Origin: DASQZT01 sp963728965
Lineage (GTDB): Bacteria; Acidobacteriota; Terriglobia; Bryobacterales; Bryobacteraceae
DNA length: 64,000 nucleotides
Reading direction: 5' to 3'
Assembly: GCA_963728965.1 (NCBI GenBank)
Contig: CAVSMH010000012.1
Span: forward strand, 372,001-436,000
The notes below the pieces were generated by a model, which did no database searches, was not told where the DNA came from, and worked only from the letters and a program-made list of their open reading frames with translations. Numbering within the stretch: position 1 is the stretch's first letter; each line of letters opens with the position of its first letter. Of the stretch, positions 49,765 through 58,858 are shown piece by piece. The translations under genes were made by a program, and so were the position numbers.

Positions 49765-50586
49765 TTGACCCAACAGAGCGCCCGCCGGCCCCGGGTTTGC
49801 GCCGTCAGTTTTCTCAATACCGTGCCGCTGGTGTGGGGAATGCTGCGCGGGCCGCAGCGAGGCTACTTCGACCTGGAGTTCCAGATTCCCTCGGTTTGCG
49901 CGGACCGAATGGCCGCCGGACTGACGGATATCGGGATTGTGCCTGCTTTCGAATTGACGCGGCAGGATCTGGAGATCCTGCCCGGCGCGGGGATCGCCTG
50001 CCGCGGGGCGGTGCGCAGCATCCTGCTGATCTCTTCGTGCGCGGCGGGGGAGATTGGTACGCTGGCGGTGGATTCGAGCTCGCGTACTTCGGTGCAGCTC
50101 GCGCGGGTGATTCTGGAGCGGCGCTACGGGGCGAAGCCCATTCTGATCGCGAGGGAGCCCAACCTGGACGCGATGCTGCGGGAGGCTGACGCGGCGCTGT
50201 TGATTGGCGATCCGGCGCTGCGCGTCGATCTGGAGCGGCTGCCGTACCGGGTGTACGATTTGGGCGCCGAGTGGCTGGAGCTGACCGGCTATCCGATGGT
50301 ATTTGCGGTTTGGGCGGGACGGCGGGAGGTGGCGACGGCGGCGGTGGCGCAGCACTTCCGCGATTCGTGCCGATTCGGCCGGGAGCACATCGAGGAGATT
50401 GTGGCGGCGGAAGCGGCGAGCCGGGGATTTCCGCCGGAAATGGTGCGGGATTACCTGACGCGGCGCATCGTGCACGAGCTGGGCGCACGGGAGTATGAGG
50501 GAATGGAGTTGTTTTTGCGCTACGCACGGGAAACGGCGGAAACCTGCGGGGCGGCGGCGCCGACGGGGAGAGCGCACCCGGTTTGA
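49765..50586 (+). CDS. mqnA: chorismate dehydratase
   Basis: MqnA features: VSFLNTVPLVWGMLRGP, DRMAAGLTDIGIVPAFELTR, LAVDSSSRTSVQLARVIL and ALLIGDPALRV. It converts chorismate to 3-enolpyruvylbenzoate, the first step of the futalosine route to menaquinone, and is cytoplasmic. TTG 49765 is the best start but has GGGGAG directly against it, so the start is unsure. Transcribed with secG downstream. Confidence 0.88.
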   Translation: MTQQSARRPRVCAVSFLNTVPLVWGMLRGPQRGYFDLEFQIPSVCADRMAAGLTDIGIVPAFELTRQDLEILPGAGIACRGAVRSILLISSCAAGEIGTLAVDSSSRTSVQLARVILERRYGAKPILIAREPNLDAMLREADAALLIGDPALRVDLERLPYRVYDLGAEWLELTGYPMVFAVWAGRREVATAAVAQHFRDSCRFGREHIEEIVAAEAASRGFPPEMVRDYLTRRIVHELGAREYEGMELFLRYARETAETCGAAAPTGRAHPV

Positions 50587-50624
50587 CCGGCGCTCCTCCG
50601 GTCCCCTATACTGAAAAGAAACCG

Positions 50625-51047
50625 ATGTACATTCTGGCGTTAATTGTTCACATAGTGGTCTGCATTTTCCTGATCATTGTAGTGTTGCTGCAAAGCGGGA
50701 AAGCGGCGGACCTGGCCGGCGCGTTTGGCGGGATGGGTTCGCAGACCGCATTCGGGCCGCGCGGTTCGGCGACTCTGTTATCGAAGGCGACCACGATATC
50801 GGCGGTGCTTTTCATGATTACGTCGCTGTCGCTTTCGATCCTGGCGACGCGGAGTGCGGGTCTGTCGACGACCGTGCTGGAAGGGCAGCCCCAGAAGAGT
50901 GCACCGGCGAAGAGCCAACCGGCTCCGGTCCAGGCACCCCCGTCGAATCCGGGGGCGCCAGCGAACGTGACGCCGGAAGGCGGCAAGTCGGTGCCGATGC
51001 CGACGCCGGGGAACACGCCGCCGCCGCAGGCGCCGGCGAAGAAGTAG
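50625..51047 (+). CDS. secG: preprotein translocase subunit SecG
   Basis: ATG 50625. Two membrane helices (HIVVCIFLIIVVLLQSGKAA and SAVLFMITSLSLSILA) surround AFGGMGSQTAFGPRGSATLL, the SecG signature loop. A long Pro/Ala-rich cytoplasmic or periplasmic tail (residues 85-140) is common in acidobacteria. SecG speeds protein export through SecYEG. tRNA-Leu follows 11 bp after the stop. Confidence 0.93.
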   Translation: MYILALIVHIVVCIFLIIVVLLQSGKAADLAGAFGGMGSQTAFGPRGSATLLSKATTISAVLFMITSLSLSILATRSAGLSTTVLEGQPQKSAPAKSQPAPVQAPPSNPGAPANVTPEGGKSVPMPTPGNTPPPQAPAKK

Positions 51048-51058
51048 CACCCGAGAAC

Positions 51059-51145
51059 GCGGAGGTGGCGGAATTGGCAGACGCACTAGCTTGAGGTGCT
51101 AGCGGGAGCAATCTCGTGGGGGTTCAAGTCCCCCTCTCCGCACCA
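51059..51145 (+). tRNA. tRNA-Leu(GAG), integration target
   Basis: 87 nt including encoded CCA. The acceptor GCGGAGG pairs with TCTCCGC (one G-T), the anticodon loop TTGAGGT reads GAG, a long variable arm follows, and the T arm is GGGGG-TTCAAGT-CCCCC. The 3' portion from 51090 is duplicated at 62608-62679. The complete gene stays functional after integration. Confidence 0.93.
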
Positions 51146-51161
51146 TAGATTATAAAGCAGT
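51090..51161. repeat. attL core repeat (72 bp)
   Basis: Begins in the tRNA-Leu anticodon stem and ends 16 bp past CCA. It matches 62608-62679 base for base. Confidence 0.92.
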
Positions 51162-51203
51162 TAACGGGTCCGGTCAGAAATGATCGGGCCTTTATTTTTG
51201 CGA

Positions 51204-51348
51204 TTGTGCCCGTAACTGTGCCCATTGTTTGGATTGTGCCCACGGGACGGGCACAGCAAGCGGGCATGGAAAGACGGGCACACGGGCCTGAAAATGGAAA
51301 AGGCCACCCCGGTTAGAGGTGGCCTTGACGGGCACAGCGCGGGCACAG
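51204..51348. repeat. cluster of TGTGCCC motifs (putative integrase arm sites, left)
   Basis: TGTGCCC occurs at 51205, 51217 and 51235, and the inverse GGGCACA at 51249, 51276, 51330 and 51341. The 12-mer CTGTGCCCATTG (51216-51227) recurs exactly at 62505-62516 near attR. Confidence 0.55.
51293..51326 (-). terminator. terminator of the leftmost island operon
   Basis: A perfect 9-bp stem (AAGGCCACC/GGTGGCCTT) at 51300-51308 and 51318-51326 is followed on the minus strand by a short T run. It lies 37 bp beyond the stop of the 151-aa gene. Confidence 0.6.
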
Positions 51349-51362
51349 TGGACGGGAACGAA

Positions 51363-51818
51363 TCAGACCGGCTCAAGAGGGACTGACACCCATGAGCCGT
51401 CCGAGAATACCTCGACGCGAACCCATTCCGACCGAGGGACGGGCTCGAACGTCCCGCGCCACTGTCCGGGACGAGCACCTTGGTCGATTGCGCCGCGATA
51501 CAAAACCTGGGCTGTACGGCTTGACATCCCGCTCAGTTCCTTTATTGCATGCCAATCGAGAGGTGCGGTCTTTTCCGCAACGCCGAAGCGGACGAGACCA
51601 CCCCAGCATTCATATGTTTCCAGCATGTTCAGTCGCCGCTGGCTGCCGTCTGGAGCGAGTTTGCAGGCGGTCTCTTCCCAGAACTGATTAGCCGAGAACC
51701 AAACGATTGGCTTTTCGCCTGGATCAATGTAAGCAGTAGCGGCCTTGATCGCGCCGTCGGCAACGATGTATCGAAACTTCAGACCCGTGGTGTAGTGCCA
51801 GAATAGGTCTTTCGTCAT
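51363..51818 (-). CDS. hypothetical protein between attL and integrase
   Basis: The 151-residue product starts MTKDLFWHYTTGLKFRYIVA, then DGAIKAATAYIDPGEKPIVW and FSANQFWEETACK. The H-Y-T start followed by a G-x-I strand and Trp/Ser-rich segments recalls small ADP-ribosyltransferase-like folds, but I cannot confirm this. It begins 10 bp after the integrase stop on the same strand, so it is probably co-transcribed with it. Plasmids and islands carry similar proteins. Function unknown. Confidence 0.55.
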   Translation of the reverse strand: MTKDLFWHYTTGLKFRYIVADGAIKAATAYIDPGEKPIVWFSANQFWEETACKLAPDGSQRRLNMLETYECWGGLVRFGVAEKTAPLDWHAIKELSGMSSRTAQVLYRGAIDQGARPGQWRGTFEPVPRSEWVRVEVFSDGSWVSVPLEPV

Positions 51819-51827
51819 GGATTGCTC

Positions 51828-52889
51828 TTAGGCGCTAGCCTTTTTCCTTCCGGCTTGCATTAGGGACTTGGCAATCTTGATATCGTCGCCATCCACGATG
51901 TTGTAGCGCCTCTCCATCGAATCGGTTTTGTGTCCGCTTATCTTCATGCGGACAACCTGGGGAACGCCGTCTCGGCGCATGTTGCGCACCGCCGTCCTGC
52001 GTAGGTCGTGAAACGTCTTGTCATCGATTCCCGCACGCTTGCAAGCCTGTTCCCATGCCCAGCGGAAATCTTTAATCTGTTCGCCCTGCCGGTTGAATAC
52101 CCATGGGCTATCAGGCCACTTCGAATCCCTTTCCTTTTTCGCCTCTGCCAAAAGGTCGTGCATATCGCCTTCGAGAATGGGAACCATACGACCTTCGCCG
52201 TTCTTCGTTTCCCCATTCGCCAGCATGATAAATCCTTCGGTCAGGTCTACCTGATCCCAGCCGATAGCCTTAAGCTCCCCCAGCCGAATTCCGGTTGCGT
52301 ATCCCACGGAGAATAGCGGCTTGAGTTCCGCTGGGAGTTCCCTCAAAAGGGAGGCATATTGTTCATCGGAAAGGAAACCCCTTCTGACGTTCGTCTCTGG
52401 CGTCATGGGAAAGAACGGAACCATGAGCACCTTCGGCGGCGTACATTTTGGCCGTTGTGAAACGCGGTGCGGAGAATCGAGAGTTCTCGGTTTGCCGTCG
52501 CATCAGACCGCCCGTCAGCAATGCGCTTGCGCCGGTATTCCTTCAATTTCTCCGTCGTCACCTTTTGAGCTTTCAGGGTCGCAAAGAACGGTCGGATATT
52601 CTTCTCAATCACCAATCGCCAGATGTATTCGGTTGAGGGGCGAATGTTGGTTTTGGCGTACTCTAGAACATCGTCCAGCAGTTCGCCCACTGTCACCCTA
52701 TCGGGATGCCCGCCCGAAATTTCCCCCCGGTGTTTCTGACCGAGGAGCTTGTCTCGAAGGCGCTTCGCGTCCTCTAATTTTTCTGACTTGCTGGATTCGC
52801 GGTGCGGCTTTCCCATCGACGTACACCTTAACCCACCAAACGTTGCCACGCTGGTAGATCGAACCCGAACCATCTTTTGCGCTCGCCAT
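51828..52889 (-). pseudogene. int: tyrosine integrase, two frameshifts
   Basis: Three frames together make one integrase. First, MASAKDGSGSIYQRGNVWW from ATG 52889. Second, PHRESSKSEKLEDAKRLRDK and the SAM-like core-binding domain after a shift near 52815. Third, the catalytic domain after a shift near 52450. The catalytic residues are in place: GIRLGEL (R), GETKNGEGR (K), FHDLRRT (H-R), SGHKT (H) and ERRYNIV (Y). The gene points to attL, as usual for tRNA-site integrases. As it stands no full protein can be made. Confidence 0.85.
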
Positions 52890-52897
52890 AAATTACA

Positions 52898-52907
52898 TTG
52901 TGCCCAT
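52898..52907. promoter_or_regulatory. TTGTGCCCAT box before the integrase start
   Basis: It lies about 10 bp upstream of the integrase ATG and matches the motifs near both att sites. Possible autoregulation by Int. Confidence 0.4.
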
Positions 52908-52922
52908 AAAAGCTAGTGCGTG

Positions 52923-53197
52923 TCAACTCCTGCTATTTTCAATCCAGCGATCCAAGTCCCGCCTATCAAGACGGACGTTACGCCCCGACCGAACGACGGG
53001 CAAGTCCCGTTGAAACACGAGGTGCCGAATTGCTTGCTCGCTCCGTGCAAGATACTGTGCCGCCTCCTTGACGGTCAACAGGCAGCCTCTACCCGTTCGC
53101 CACTGGTACGGGCACGGGCCTGAGTATTGGCGAGCACCTGTGCCGTAATCTCCGCTACCAGCTTTGTAGCGAGACTCTGAACCATTTCGTTGTTCAC
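52923..53197 (-). pseudogene. excisionase-like HTH protein, one frameshift
   Basis: GGAGG at 53206-53210 precedes GTG 53197, giving NNEMVQSLATKLVAEITAQV up to RVEAAC, where the frame stops near 53085. The HTH of the excisionase family (LLTVKEAAQYLARSEQAIRH with VVRSGRNVRLDRRDLDRW) continues in another frame to 52923. A single-base shift separates the halves. Its position next to int fits Xis. It is probably inactive. Confidence 0.7.
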
Positions 53198-53228
53198 TTC
53201 TTTCACCTCCTTTTTGGGTGAGAACCAC

Positions 53229-53850
53229 TGGGTTAGTGCAAGCCTGCTTTGCGGCTCTGGAAATCGCGCCGAACGTTTAAACGCTCAAACTCTCCGCGAA
53301 ACTTGCCGCCCCGCGCCGATGCTCCATCCGACCGTTTAAACGGCAAAGTCCAAATCACATCCCCTCTTTTTGCCGTATTCACGGGTTTTCGGCGTTCGCC
53401 CCCGTTTCGAGCCGGGGGTGTTTCTGGGGTGTAGTCTGCTGTTGGCCTGTTTAAACGTTCGTTACGGAGCCGGTCTGGGGAAACTTGCTGTTTGCAAAAG
53501 GCTTTGCGCGTAGCACGACCTTCATGGACCGTGCTACATGCTGTGCAATTCGCGTTTTATTGTCGGCTCGTAGGCGCTACGGTTTTTCGGCCTAACTCAA
53601 AGCCATTGAAGACGTTAAGACGATAGCCTCAAGCCGTCACGAGCTTGAGCCTTGCATGGTGACAAACCGCGCCGAAGTACTGAGGACTGAGGATACTGAC
53701 CCAAGTTCCGTAAAAGCTCCCTATATACCCCCACTACTTTTACTTTCCTGAAAAAAGGTCAGAATACTCAGTCCCTCAGTACCCGCGCCGTTGGCAAGCG
53801 TAACCGCTCACGCACAGCGCGGGACGTGTTCCGCTATGCCCGCCCCCGCC
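53229..53850. other. 620-bp non-coding region with three GTTTAAAC palindromes
   Basis: No coding frame is convincing. GTTTAAAC appears at 53275-53282, 53334-53341 and 53449-53456, the first two within CGTTTAAACG. The region lies between the excisionase-like gene and the 3' end of the helicase gene, both on the minus strand. It could be an origin or regulator-binding region. Confidence 0.45.
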
Positions 53851-55377
53851 TCAGTTGAACGGGATATCATCACCGCCGAACGTCTCTTGGGAGTTCTCGG
53901 AGCCGACCGACCGCGATTCCCTTTCCACTGCTAGGCCGATGCGCCGATAGCAGGTGTACCCCGCGCCGTCTGGTCCTTTGGCGAATCCTTTTTCCCCCAG
54001 GCGGATTCCGAAATTCCTGTCGTTCAGCGGCATTTCGTTATTCTCATCGCACCAATGCTTGTAAGCGGAGTAAAGCGCCTGCTTGCGAGTCTTCAGGCCG
54101 TCCTTAACGACGCAGCACTCCGCAACGAAATTGGCTAAGGCGTCCATCTCTTGCTGATACTCCCGCGTTGCGTTCGTGACTTCCGGGGGTTCCTGCAAAC
54201 CGCCGTGATGCCACAGCCGGGAGCCTTCCACAGCCCACGCCAAAATTGCGGGGAGTTCCGCCGCTAGTTCCGCTTGAACCTGATCGCGACTCTTGCGCCG
54301 ATCCGGGGGGAGACTCGCGGGAATATCGACTATGAACGGCACGAGCTTGAGCCTTCGCCAGATGCCCCTATCGGTGCCCCGCACTGCTGGCTTGTGATTC
54401 GTCGGCATCCAAATCTTGAATTCCGGTAAGAACTCGAATTCGTTGCCGTATTTGAAGCTCGCTACAAGTCGCTCACCTCCGGTCATTCGCTTCAAGAGTG
54501 ATTCGTTCAGCCGGTGTCCCATCTCAGATTCGGCAGCACGAACTAAGCGCGCTCCTTTCAGGCGCGCTACGTCCCCGTTGGGACCGCCGCCGCCTCTGTT
54601 CTTCGTCATGAGCGTTTCCGGCTCCGCAGAGCAAGCGTAGTCGCCTAGAATCTGATCCAACGTCCAAGTGAAAACGCTCTTGCCGTTGTTCCCACTGCCG
54701 TAGGGGATGAAGATTGCCGCCTCATCGGTTCGCCCCGTCAGTGTGTATCCCACGCACCGCCGCAAATAGGCAATCATGCGTTCATTGCCGCCCATCGCCA
54801 CGTTCAAAAACTCTAGCCAACGGACGGGTTGCTCTTTCGGGTCATAGCTGACGGGGGCGAGTTTCGTTATCAACTGCTCCCGCTTGTGAGGCCGTACCTG
54901 CCCTGTACGCAGGTCGATTGCTCCTGAAAGGCAATTCAAAAGCTCGGGATCGCGGTCGAATTCATCGGAGTGAGCCACCACTTTTTTGTCGGACTGCGCA
55001 AGTGCGGTCATGGCGTTGAGCCGGTCTCTCGATTGCGATTTGACGGCAAAGCGAAACCAATCCTTTGCCGTATCGGGGTTGCTGATCTTGCAAGCCGTGA
55101 AACGAATCTGCTGTGCGGTTTCCTTGGCAAGCTCCGTTGCTTCTCCGCTCTCGTCTCGCTTCCATCGCTGACCGTCCCACAATAGCCAGCATTTCCACTG
55201 CGGGCAGTACCGCAGCTTCGAACCATGCCGACGAATCAAACGCTCCGCGTTGTCTACATCGGTGAACCCCAGCGTATCGCCTTCATACTTCGCCTTTGCG
55301 TTAGGCTCTACGAGCCGGGGACCGATAGCCGGGGGCGTCACTTCCGGCTGCTGTTCGTTGTTGGGTATGACTTCCAT
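53851..55377 (-). CDS. D5/P4-type SF3 helicase (phage/plasmid replication)
   Basis: The 508-residue protein has a D5_N domain (LSGAIDLRTGQVRPHKREQ), then an SF3 helicase with Walker A YGSGNNGKSVFTW, Walker B/B' region RLKGARLVRAAESEMG and sensor KIWMPTNHKPAVRGTDRG, followed by a C-terminal D5-type winged region. The N-terminal primase found in many relatives is absent, so it depends on a host or other primase. It is intact and presumably replicates the island when excised. Confidence 0.87.
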   Translation of the reverse strand: MEVIPNNEQQPEVTPPAIGPRLVEPNAKAKYEGDTLGFTDVDNAERLIRRHGSKLRYCPQWKCWLLWDGQRWKRDESGEATELAKETAQQIRFTACKISNPDTAKDWFRFAVKSQSRDRLNAMTALAQSDKKVVAHSDEFDRDPELLNCLSGAIDLRTGQVRPHKREQLITKLAPVSYDPKEQPVRWLEFLNVAMGGNERMIAYLRRCVGYTLTGRTDEAAIFIPYGSGNNGKSVFTWTLDQILGDYACSAEPETLMTKNRGGGGPNGDVARLKGARLVRAAESEMGHRLNESLLKRMTGGERLVASFKYGNEFEFLPEFKIWMPTNHKPAVRGTDRGIWRRLKLVPFIVDIPASLPPDRRKSRDQVQAELAAELPAILAWAVEGSRLWHHGGLQEPPEVTNATREYQQEMDALANFVAECCVVKDGLKTRKQALYSAYKHWCDENNEMPLNDRNFGIRLGEKGFAKGPDGAGYTCYRRIGLAVERESRSVGSENSQETFGGDDIPFN

Positions 55378-55451
55378 TTATCAGGCTCCTGAAATGCAAA
55401 AGGGGAACCATCGGCGCATGGTCCCCCCCACTCCCGCACAATAGCCAAACG

Positions 55452-55883
55452 TCAAGGGATGTCTTGAAAAGCAATGCCGTATCCCTCGCGTCCCCGCCCC
55501 TCATCGCAAATTTTGTCCGATAGCTCCTCGCAGACTCTATCGAACGTTTCGGTGTCCATTAATTCCGGCACGCCTTGAAGCTGAATCGCCTCTACGATGC
55601 GCCTCCGCAACACGTCGTCAGTAACAAATGTAATTGCGTCGGCGTGGAGGCAATCTATCCAGGCGAGAGAACGAAATTCACCAGCGGTCAGCCCCACCAT
55701 AACGGCATCATCATTGGGGTAAGTGACCAAGACCGCAATACAGTTTTGGCCAGCTTCCGAGGGACGGTCTCGCGTGAATGATATTGTCGATGCCACAATG
55801 CGAGCCTCCCAGTTGGTCAACTGAATCGAGCCGTGGTACATGCCCCTTGGTGCCTTGCGTTCGCGTTCTCGGGTCGGCTTCAT
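55452..55883 (-). CDS. hypothetical island protein
   Basis: 143 residues, beginning with a basic segment (MKPTRERERKAPRGMYHGSI) and continuing with a mixed alpha/beta domain (NCIAVLVTYPNDDAVMVGLT, RIVEAIQLQGVPELMDTETF) that ends acidic. No family known. Its ATG overlaps the stop of the upstream ORF (ATGA at 55880-55883), and the helicase follows 75 bp later, so it belongs to the replication operon. It may be a replication or regulatory partner. Confidence 0.6.
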   Translation of the reverse strand: MKPTRERERKAPRGMYHGSIQLTNWEARIVASTISFTRDRPSEAGQNCIAVLVTYPNDDAVMVGLTAGEFRSLAWIDCLHADAITFVTDDVLRRRIVEAIQLQGVPELMDTETFDRVCEELSDKICDEGRGREGYGIAFQDIP

Positions 55884-56270
55884 CTCGGGAGGCTCCCGTC
55901 AGGCATTCGCCCATCCGGTCTCCTGCCGTTGATTAGGAACATCCCTTCGATTTTCTTGGCGTACTCCCTTTGAAGTTGCTGCTTTTCGTCACGAACGAAT
56001 CGTTCTTTGTCGGCAATCGTCGTAGCTTCAAAGTGCCCGCGTAGTGCCATTGAGCATCGGATTGCATGTCGGACTTTCAGAGCGCGTTCACCGAAACACA
56101 GATTCCCGTTGTTGATTTGCTCCCAGTTCACGACCGTGTATTCGTAATCGCCGCTCCCATCAGTCTTGAGAGTTCGGAGCCGGTAACGTGTCTGTCCGGT
56201 GTCGGTGTCTGCAACTTCTGCAATGACTTCGACAAGTTCGGCAACTTTGTACTCGTGGTCGTATAGCTCC
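55880..56270 (-). CDS. hypothetical island protein, 5' end unclear
   Basis: From GTG 56131 the frame encodes NWEQINNGNLCFGERALKVR and RGHFEATTIADKERFVRDEK, ending DGRMPDGSLPR. The same frame has convincing protein further upstream (ELYDHEYKVAELVEVIAEVA) back to a TAA near 56275 but no start codon there. The true 5' end was probably lost through a deletion or a frameshift. Coupled by ATGA overlap to the 143-aa gene. Unknown function. Confidence 0.5.
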
Positions 56271-56385
56271 GCTTCAGGGCTTTCGGTTTAGAGCTATGTT
56301 GCTGTCGTTTTGACGAGCCGCGGTGTTTCTGTTTGTCGTCTGAGAGCGACAGAACTGCTACTAAAAGTCGGTCTCGCGTTTTGTC

Positions 56386-56690
56386 TCACGGGGTGCTGTC
56401 TGGCGTGACTTCTGCTAACACAGCGTCGATCTCTTTCAGTACTCGTTCATAGGGCTTTTGGACGCTGTAGGGTTTCTGTGCTGAGTCAGCTGGGGTGAAT
56501 TCGAGCGTTGCTATTTCGATTGGCTGTGCGCTGGGGTCTGGTTGATAGCTAGGGTCTACTTTCGTAATTCTCAGTAAGCTACGCACTTTCTTTTCTGTCT
56601 TTGCTGCAATTGATAGCTCATCGGCGGTCTTGATAACGCTCTCAGTCGGTCGATGCTGTAGGCGTTCTCGAAGGGAAGGTGTTTAAGCAT
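56386..56690 (-). pseudogene. hypothetical island gene, frameshifted
   Basis: ATG 56690 gives MLKHLPFENAYSIDRL, and after a one-base shift near 56635 the protein continues SVIKTADELSIAAKTEKKVR, then RITKVDPSYQPDPSAQ and YERVLKEIDAVLAEV to 56386. The joined product would be about 100 residues. No family recognised. Confidence 0.4.
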
Positions 56691-56869
56691 TGCTCTGCAC
56701 CTCCATCGCGGAGGCCGTCGCAACTGCGCCGGCGTCTCTAAGCTCATCGGCATTCCGCCCCCGCGAAACTCGCCTTAGCTAAGGCTCTGTTTTTTCGGCA
56801 CGCGAGAAACTGACGCGACTCAATCCAAGCTCCTTGGAGACTGAATCGACGTATTTCAGTGTGCTCGCT

Positions 56870-57175
56870 GGGCACTTTAATAACTTTAATAACTATTTTT
56901 TTTTCATCTTTTCTTTTTTATTTTATAAAAATTTGAAATAACTTCGATAGCACTACTATTTTTTTATTTCTTTGCTTTTAAACAGTGCTGTTATAAGTTT
57001 AAAAAAAACAGCGCTCTTCTAAATACTATTATAAATTTAATAATCAACTGTAAACTTATAGAAATTTGCTAAATAATTGAAAAATAGATGATTTCTATAT
57101 TTTATAAACTATCTCTGAGCTATACTACTACTAACTGCGAAATATACTACTCTACTTAAATGACATTGGGCTAGT
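56870..57175. other. extremely AT-rich tract in a GC-rich genome
   Basis: About 300 bp made largely of A and T, with T runs near 56894, A runs near 57001, and repeated TTAATAACT, TATAAA and AATTT motifs. No ORF crosses it. The change at both edges is abrupt. It may be a replication origin, a nucleoid-protein-silenced promoter region, or DNA of distinct ancestry. Confidence 0.7.
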
Positions 57176-57557
57176 GCACTCCCGCGCTGCTAACCTCGGA
57201 GCTATTTTGCGAGCTAGTCCTGTACGAGGTCGCTGAACTCACGGCGGTTTTCCTTCGTGAATAGCTGTAGCGTCACTTTCTCGTAGGTCTCTCGCTTGAT
57301 CTACGCTGAAACTTGCCTGTAGTCTGGGTCGCTCCGCTTGCCAGTGCGGGGCCTTCCCACGGCCGAGCTTGAAGCTTTGCACCTCGCGACGGTTTACTGA
57401 GAACGGTTGCTATGATGCTTAGCAGAATATCACCAGCCTGAAATGCTGTAAATCCAAGTACTCAAAACTGCTCTTGTAGCTAACTGTTCCTTTGGCTACA
57501 GATTTCTCTTGACTCAGGCTCTCTCTCGCCTCAAAATACTTTCAGGTACACGAAATT
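57176..57557. other. non-coding stretch before the recombinase relic
   Basis: About 380 bp with no credible gene. It includes upstream sequence of the serine recombinase relic. Confidence 0.35.
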
Positions 57558-58254
57558 ATGAAACCTCAAGTAGCGGAATGCAAGCATCGGGTACGTCAGA
57601 GTGAGCCAGACAAGCTAGCCGAAAAAGGCGTCTCGCTCGAAGCCAAGCTGAGAAGATTCGCGCGATGGCCGTCGTGCAAGTGCCGAATTAATAGACGTAA
57701 TCGTGGATGCTGGCGAATCAGCCAAGAGCATTGACCGTCCCGGAATGCAACGCCTCTTGCATTTGGTCGATACGGGCAAGGTCCAGACCGTCATTATCGC
57801 GAAGCTAGATCGGCTAACGCGGTCTGTGAAGGATTTGGCCGAACTGCTGGAACGATTCCAGCATAAAGGCGTCTCGCTGGTTTCGGTTGCTGAATCGCTC
57901 GATACCGCCTCCGCTGCTGGCCGTCTTGTGCTGAACATCATGACGGCTGTTAGTCAGTGGGAGCGGGAAGCCATCGGAGAGCGCACCGCTACCGCTCTTC
58001 AACACAAAAAGGCGCACCACATGGTTTACAGCCGAACGCCGTACGGCTTCGATCGCGACGGCGCAAGCCTAGTGCCTAGCACCACGGAGCAAGCCGTCGT
58101 AAGCCGTATGCGCCTGTACCGCGCGAACGGAATGACGTTTCGCAAGATTGCCGAAATGCTGAACGCGGAAAGCATCCCGACGAAACGGCGCGGTCAATGG
58201 TTCGCCCAGACCGTCAAAGACGTACTCGAAAACCGGCTCCATGAAGCCGCCTAA
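57558..58254 (+). pseudogene. serine recombinase (resolvase/invertase), N-terminus frameshifted
   Basis: The catalytic start is visible as IGYVRVSQTS with the Ser codon at 57604-57606, then in a second frame KLAEKGVSLEAK, a third KIRAMAVVQ, and finally from about 57690 the rest in one frame: VDAGESAKSIDRPGMQRLLH, KLDRLTRSVKDLAELL, FDRDGASLV and a recombinase HTH (MTFRKIAEMLNAESIPTKR). At least three shifts separate the active Ser from the body. It lacks the long C-terminal domain of large serine integrases. Inactive. Confidence 0.75.
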
Positions 58255-58579
58255 CGCTCTGGGGGATACTCAGTATCCCCTGTCCCCGCCCGATTGAACC
58301 TTGCTGCCTTTCCGCCCCATCGTTAGCCTGTCTACAGCCGATTTCGCCTCCCCATCTTTAGGCCGTCTCGCGAATCTCCCGCGCCGATGGGGTGTCCCCC
58401 CTTTGAGCTACCCCCGGTTTGGCGTAGCGCGTAGATGCCGACATCACTTTTCGAAACGTGGTGACAAGCCGTGGGCATTCTTTCCGGCAGACCGGATCAG
58501 TCCATCATTGTACGAACGCGGAACTCCTGCCCCAATTCCTCGGTGAGAACCTTTGCTGCCGCGTTTGCCACGGTCTCAT
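58255..58579. other. intergenic stretch
   Basis: About 325 bp between converging genes. One open frame (58301-58546) lacks family character. Nothing else is recognised. Confidence 0.35.
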
Positions 58580-58858
58580 CTAAGTTAATCTCTGCTCATA
58601 TCCAAAACCGAGGTCGAGCTTAACCCAATAGTAGCCGCCATCCTTGTTCCCCACGATGCCCAACTCCTTCAATGCTCGGGTAACCGCAGTATGGGATTCG
58701 TAGGTGTGTATGAACGCGTCCCCGGCAGTGTCGATCACCAGCCCTCTTGAATCAAAGCGGGCAGATTTTAGGAATTCATCCCTCGCCGCCTTCGCTGCGG
58801 CTTCCGCCTTCCGAATTGCCTGCTTCACCCGTTCGACAACCTGAGAATCTGCCTTCAT
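58580..58858 (-). CDS. small hypothetical island protein
   Basis: ATG 58858 gives 92 residues: a helical basic N-terminus (VERVKQAIRKAEAAAKAARD) and then ARFDSRGLVIDTAGDAFIHT and YYWVKLDLGFGYEQRLT. It is divergent from the restriction-modification genes. It could be a control or accessory protein, but no HTH is obvious. Confidence 0.45.
   Translation of the reverse strand: MKADSQVVERVKQAIRKAEAAAKAARDEFLKSARFDSRGLVIDTAGDAFIHTYESHTAVTRALKELGIVGNKDGGYYWVKLDLGFGYEQRLT

Noticed and set aside
51204..51348. TGTGCCC repeats as a CRISPR array
   Set aside because: Units are too short, irregularly spaced and in both orientations; no cas genes nearby.
54962..55226. Short ORFs on both strands within the helicase gene
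   Set aside because: They overlap the D5-type helicase completely and have no independent signal.
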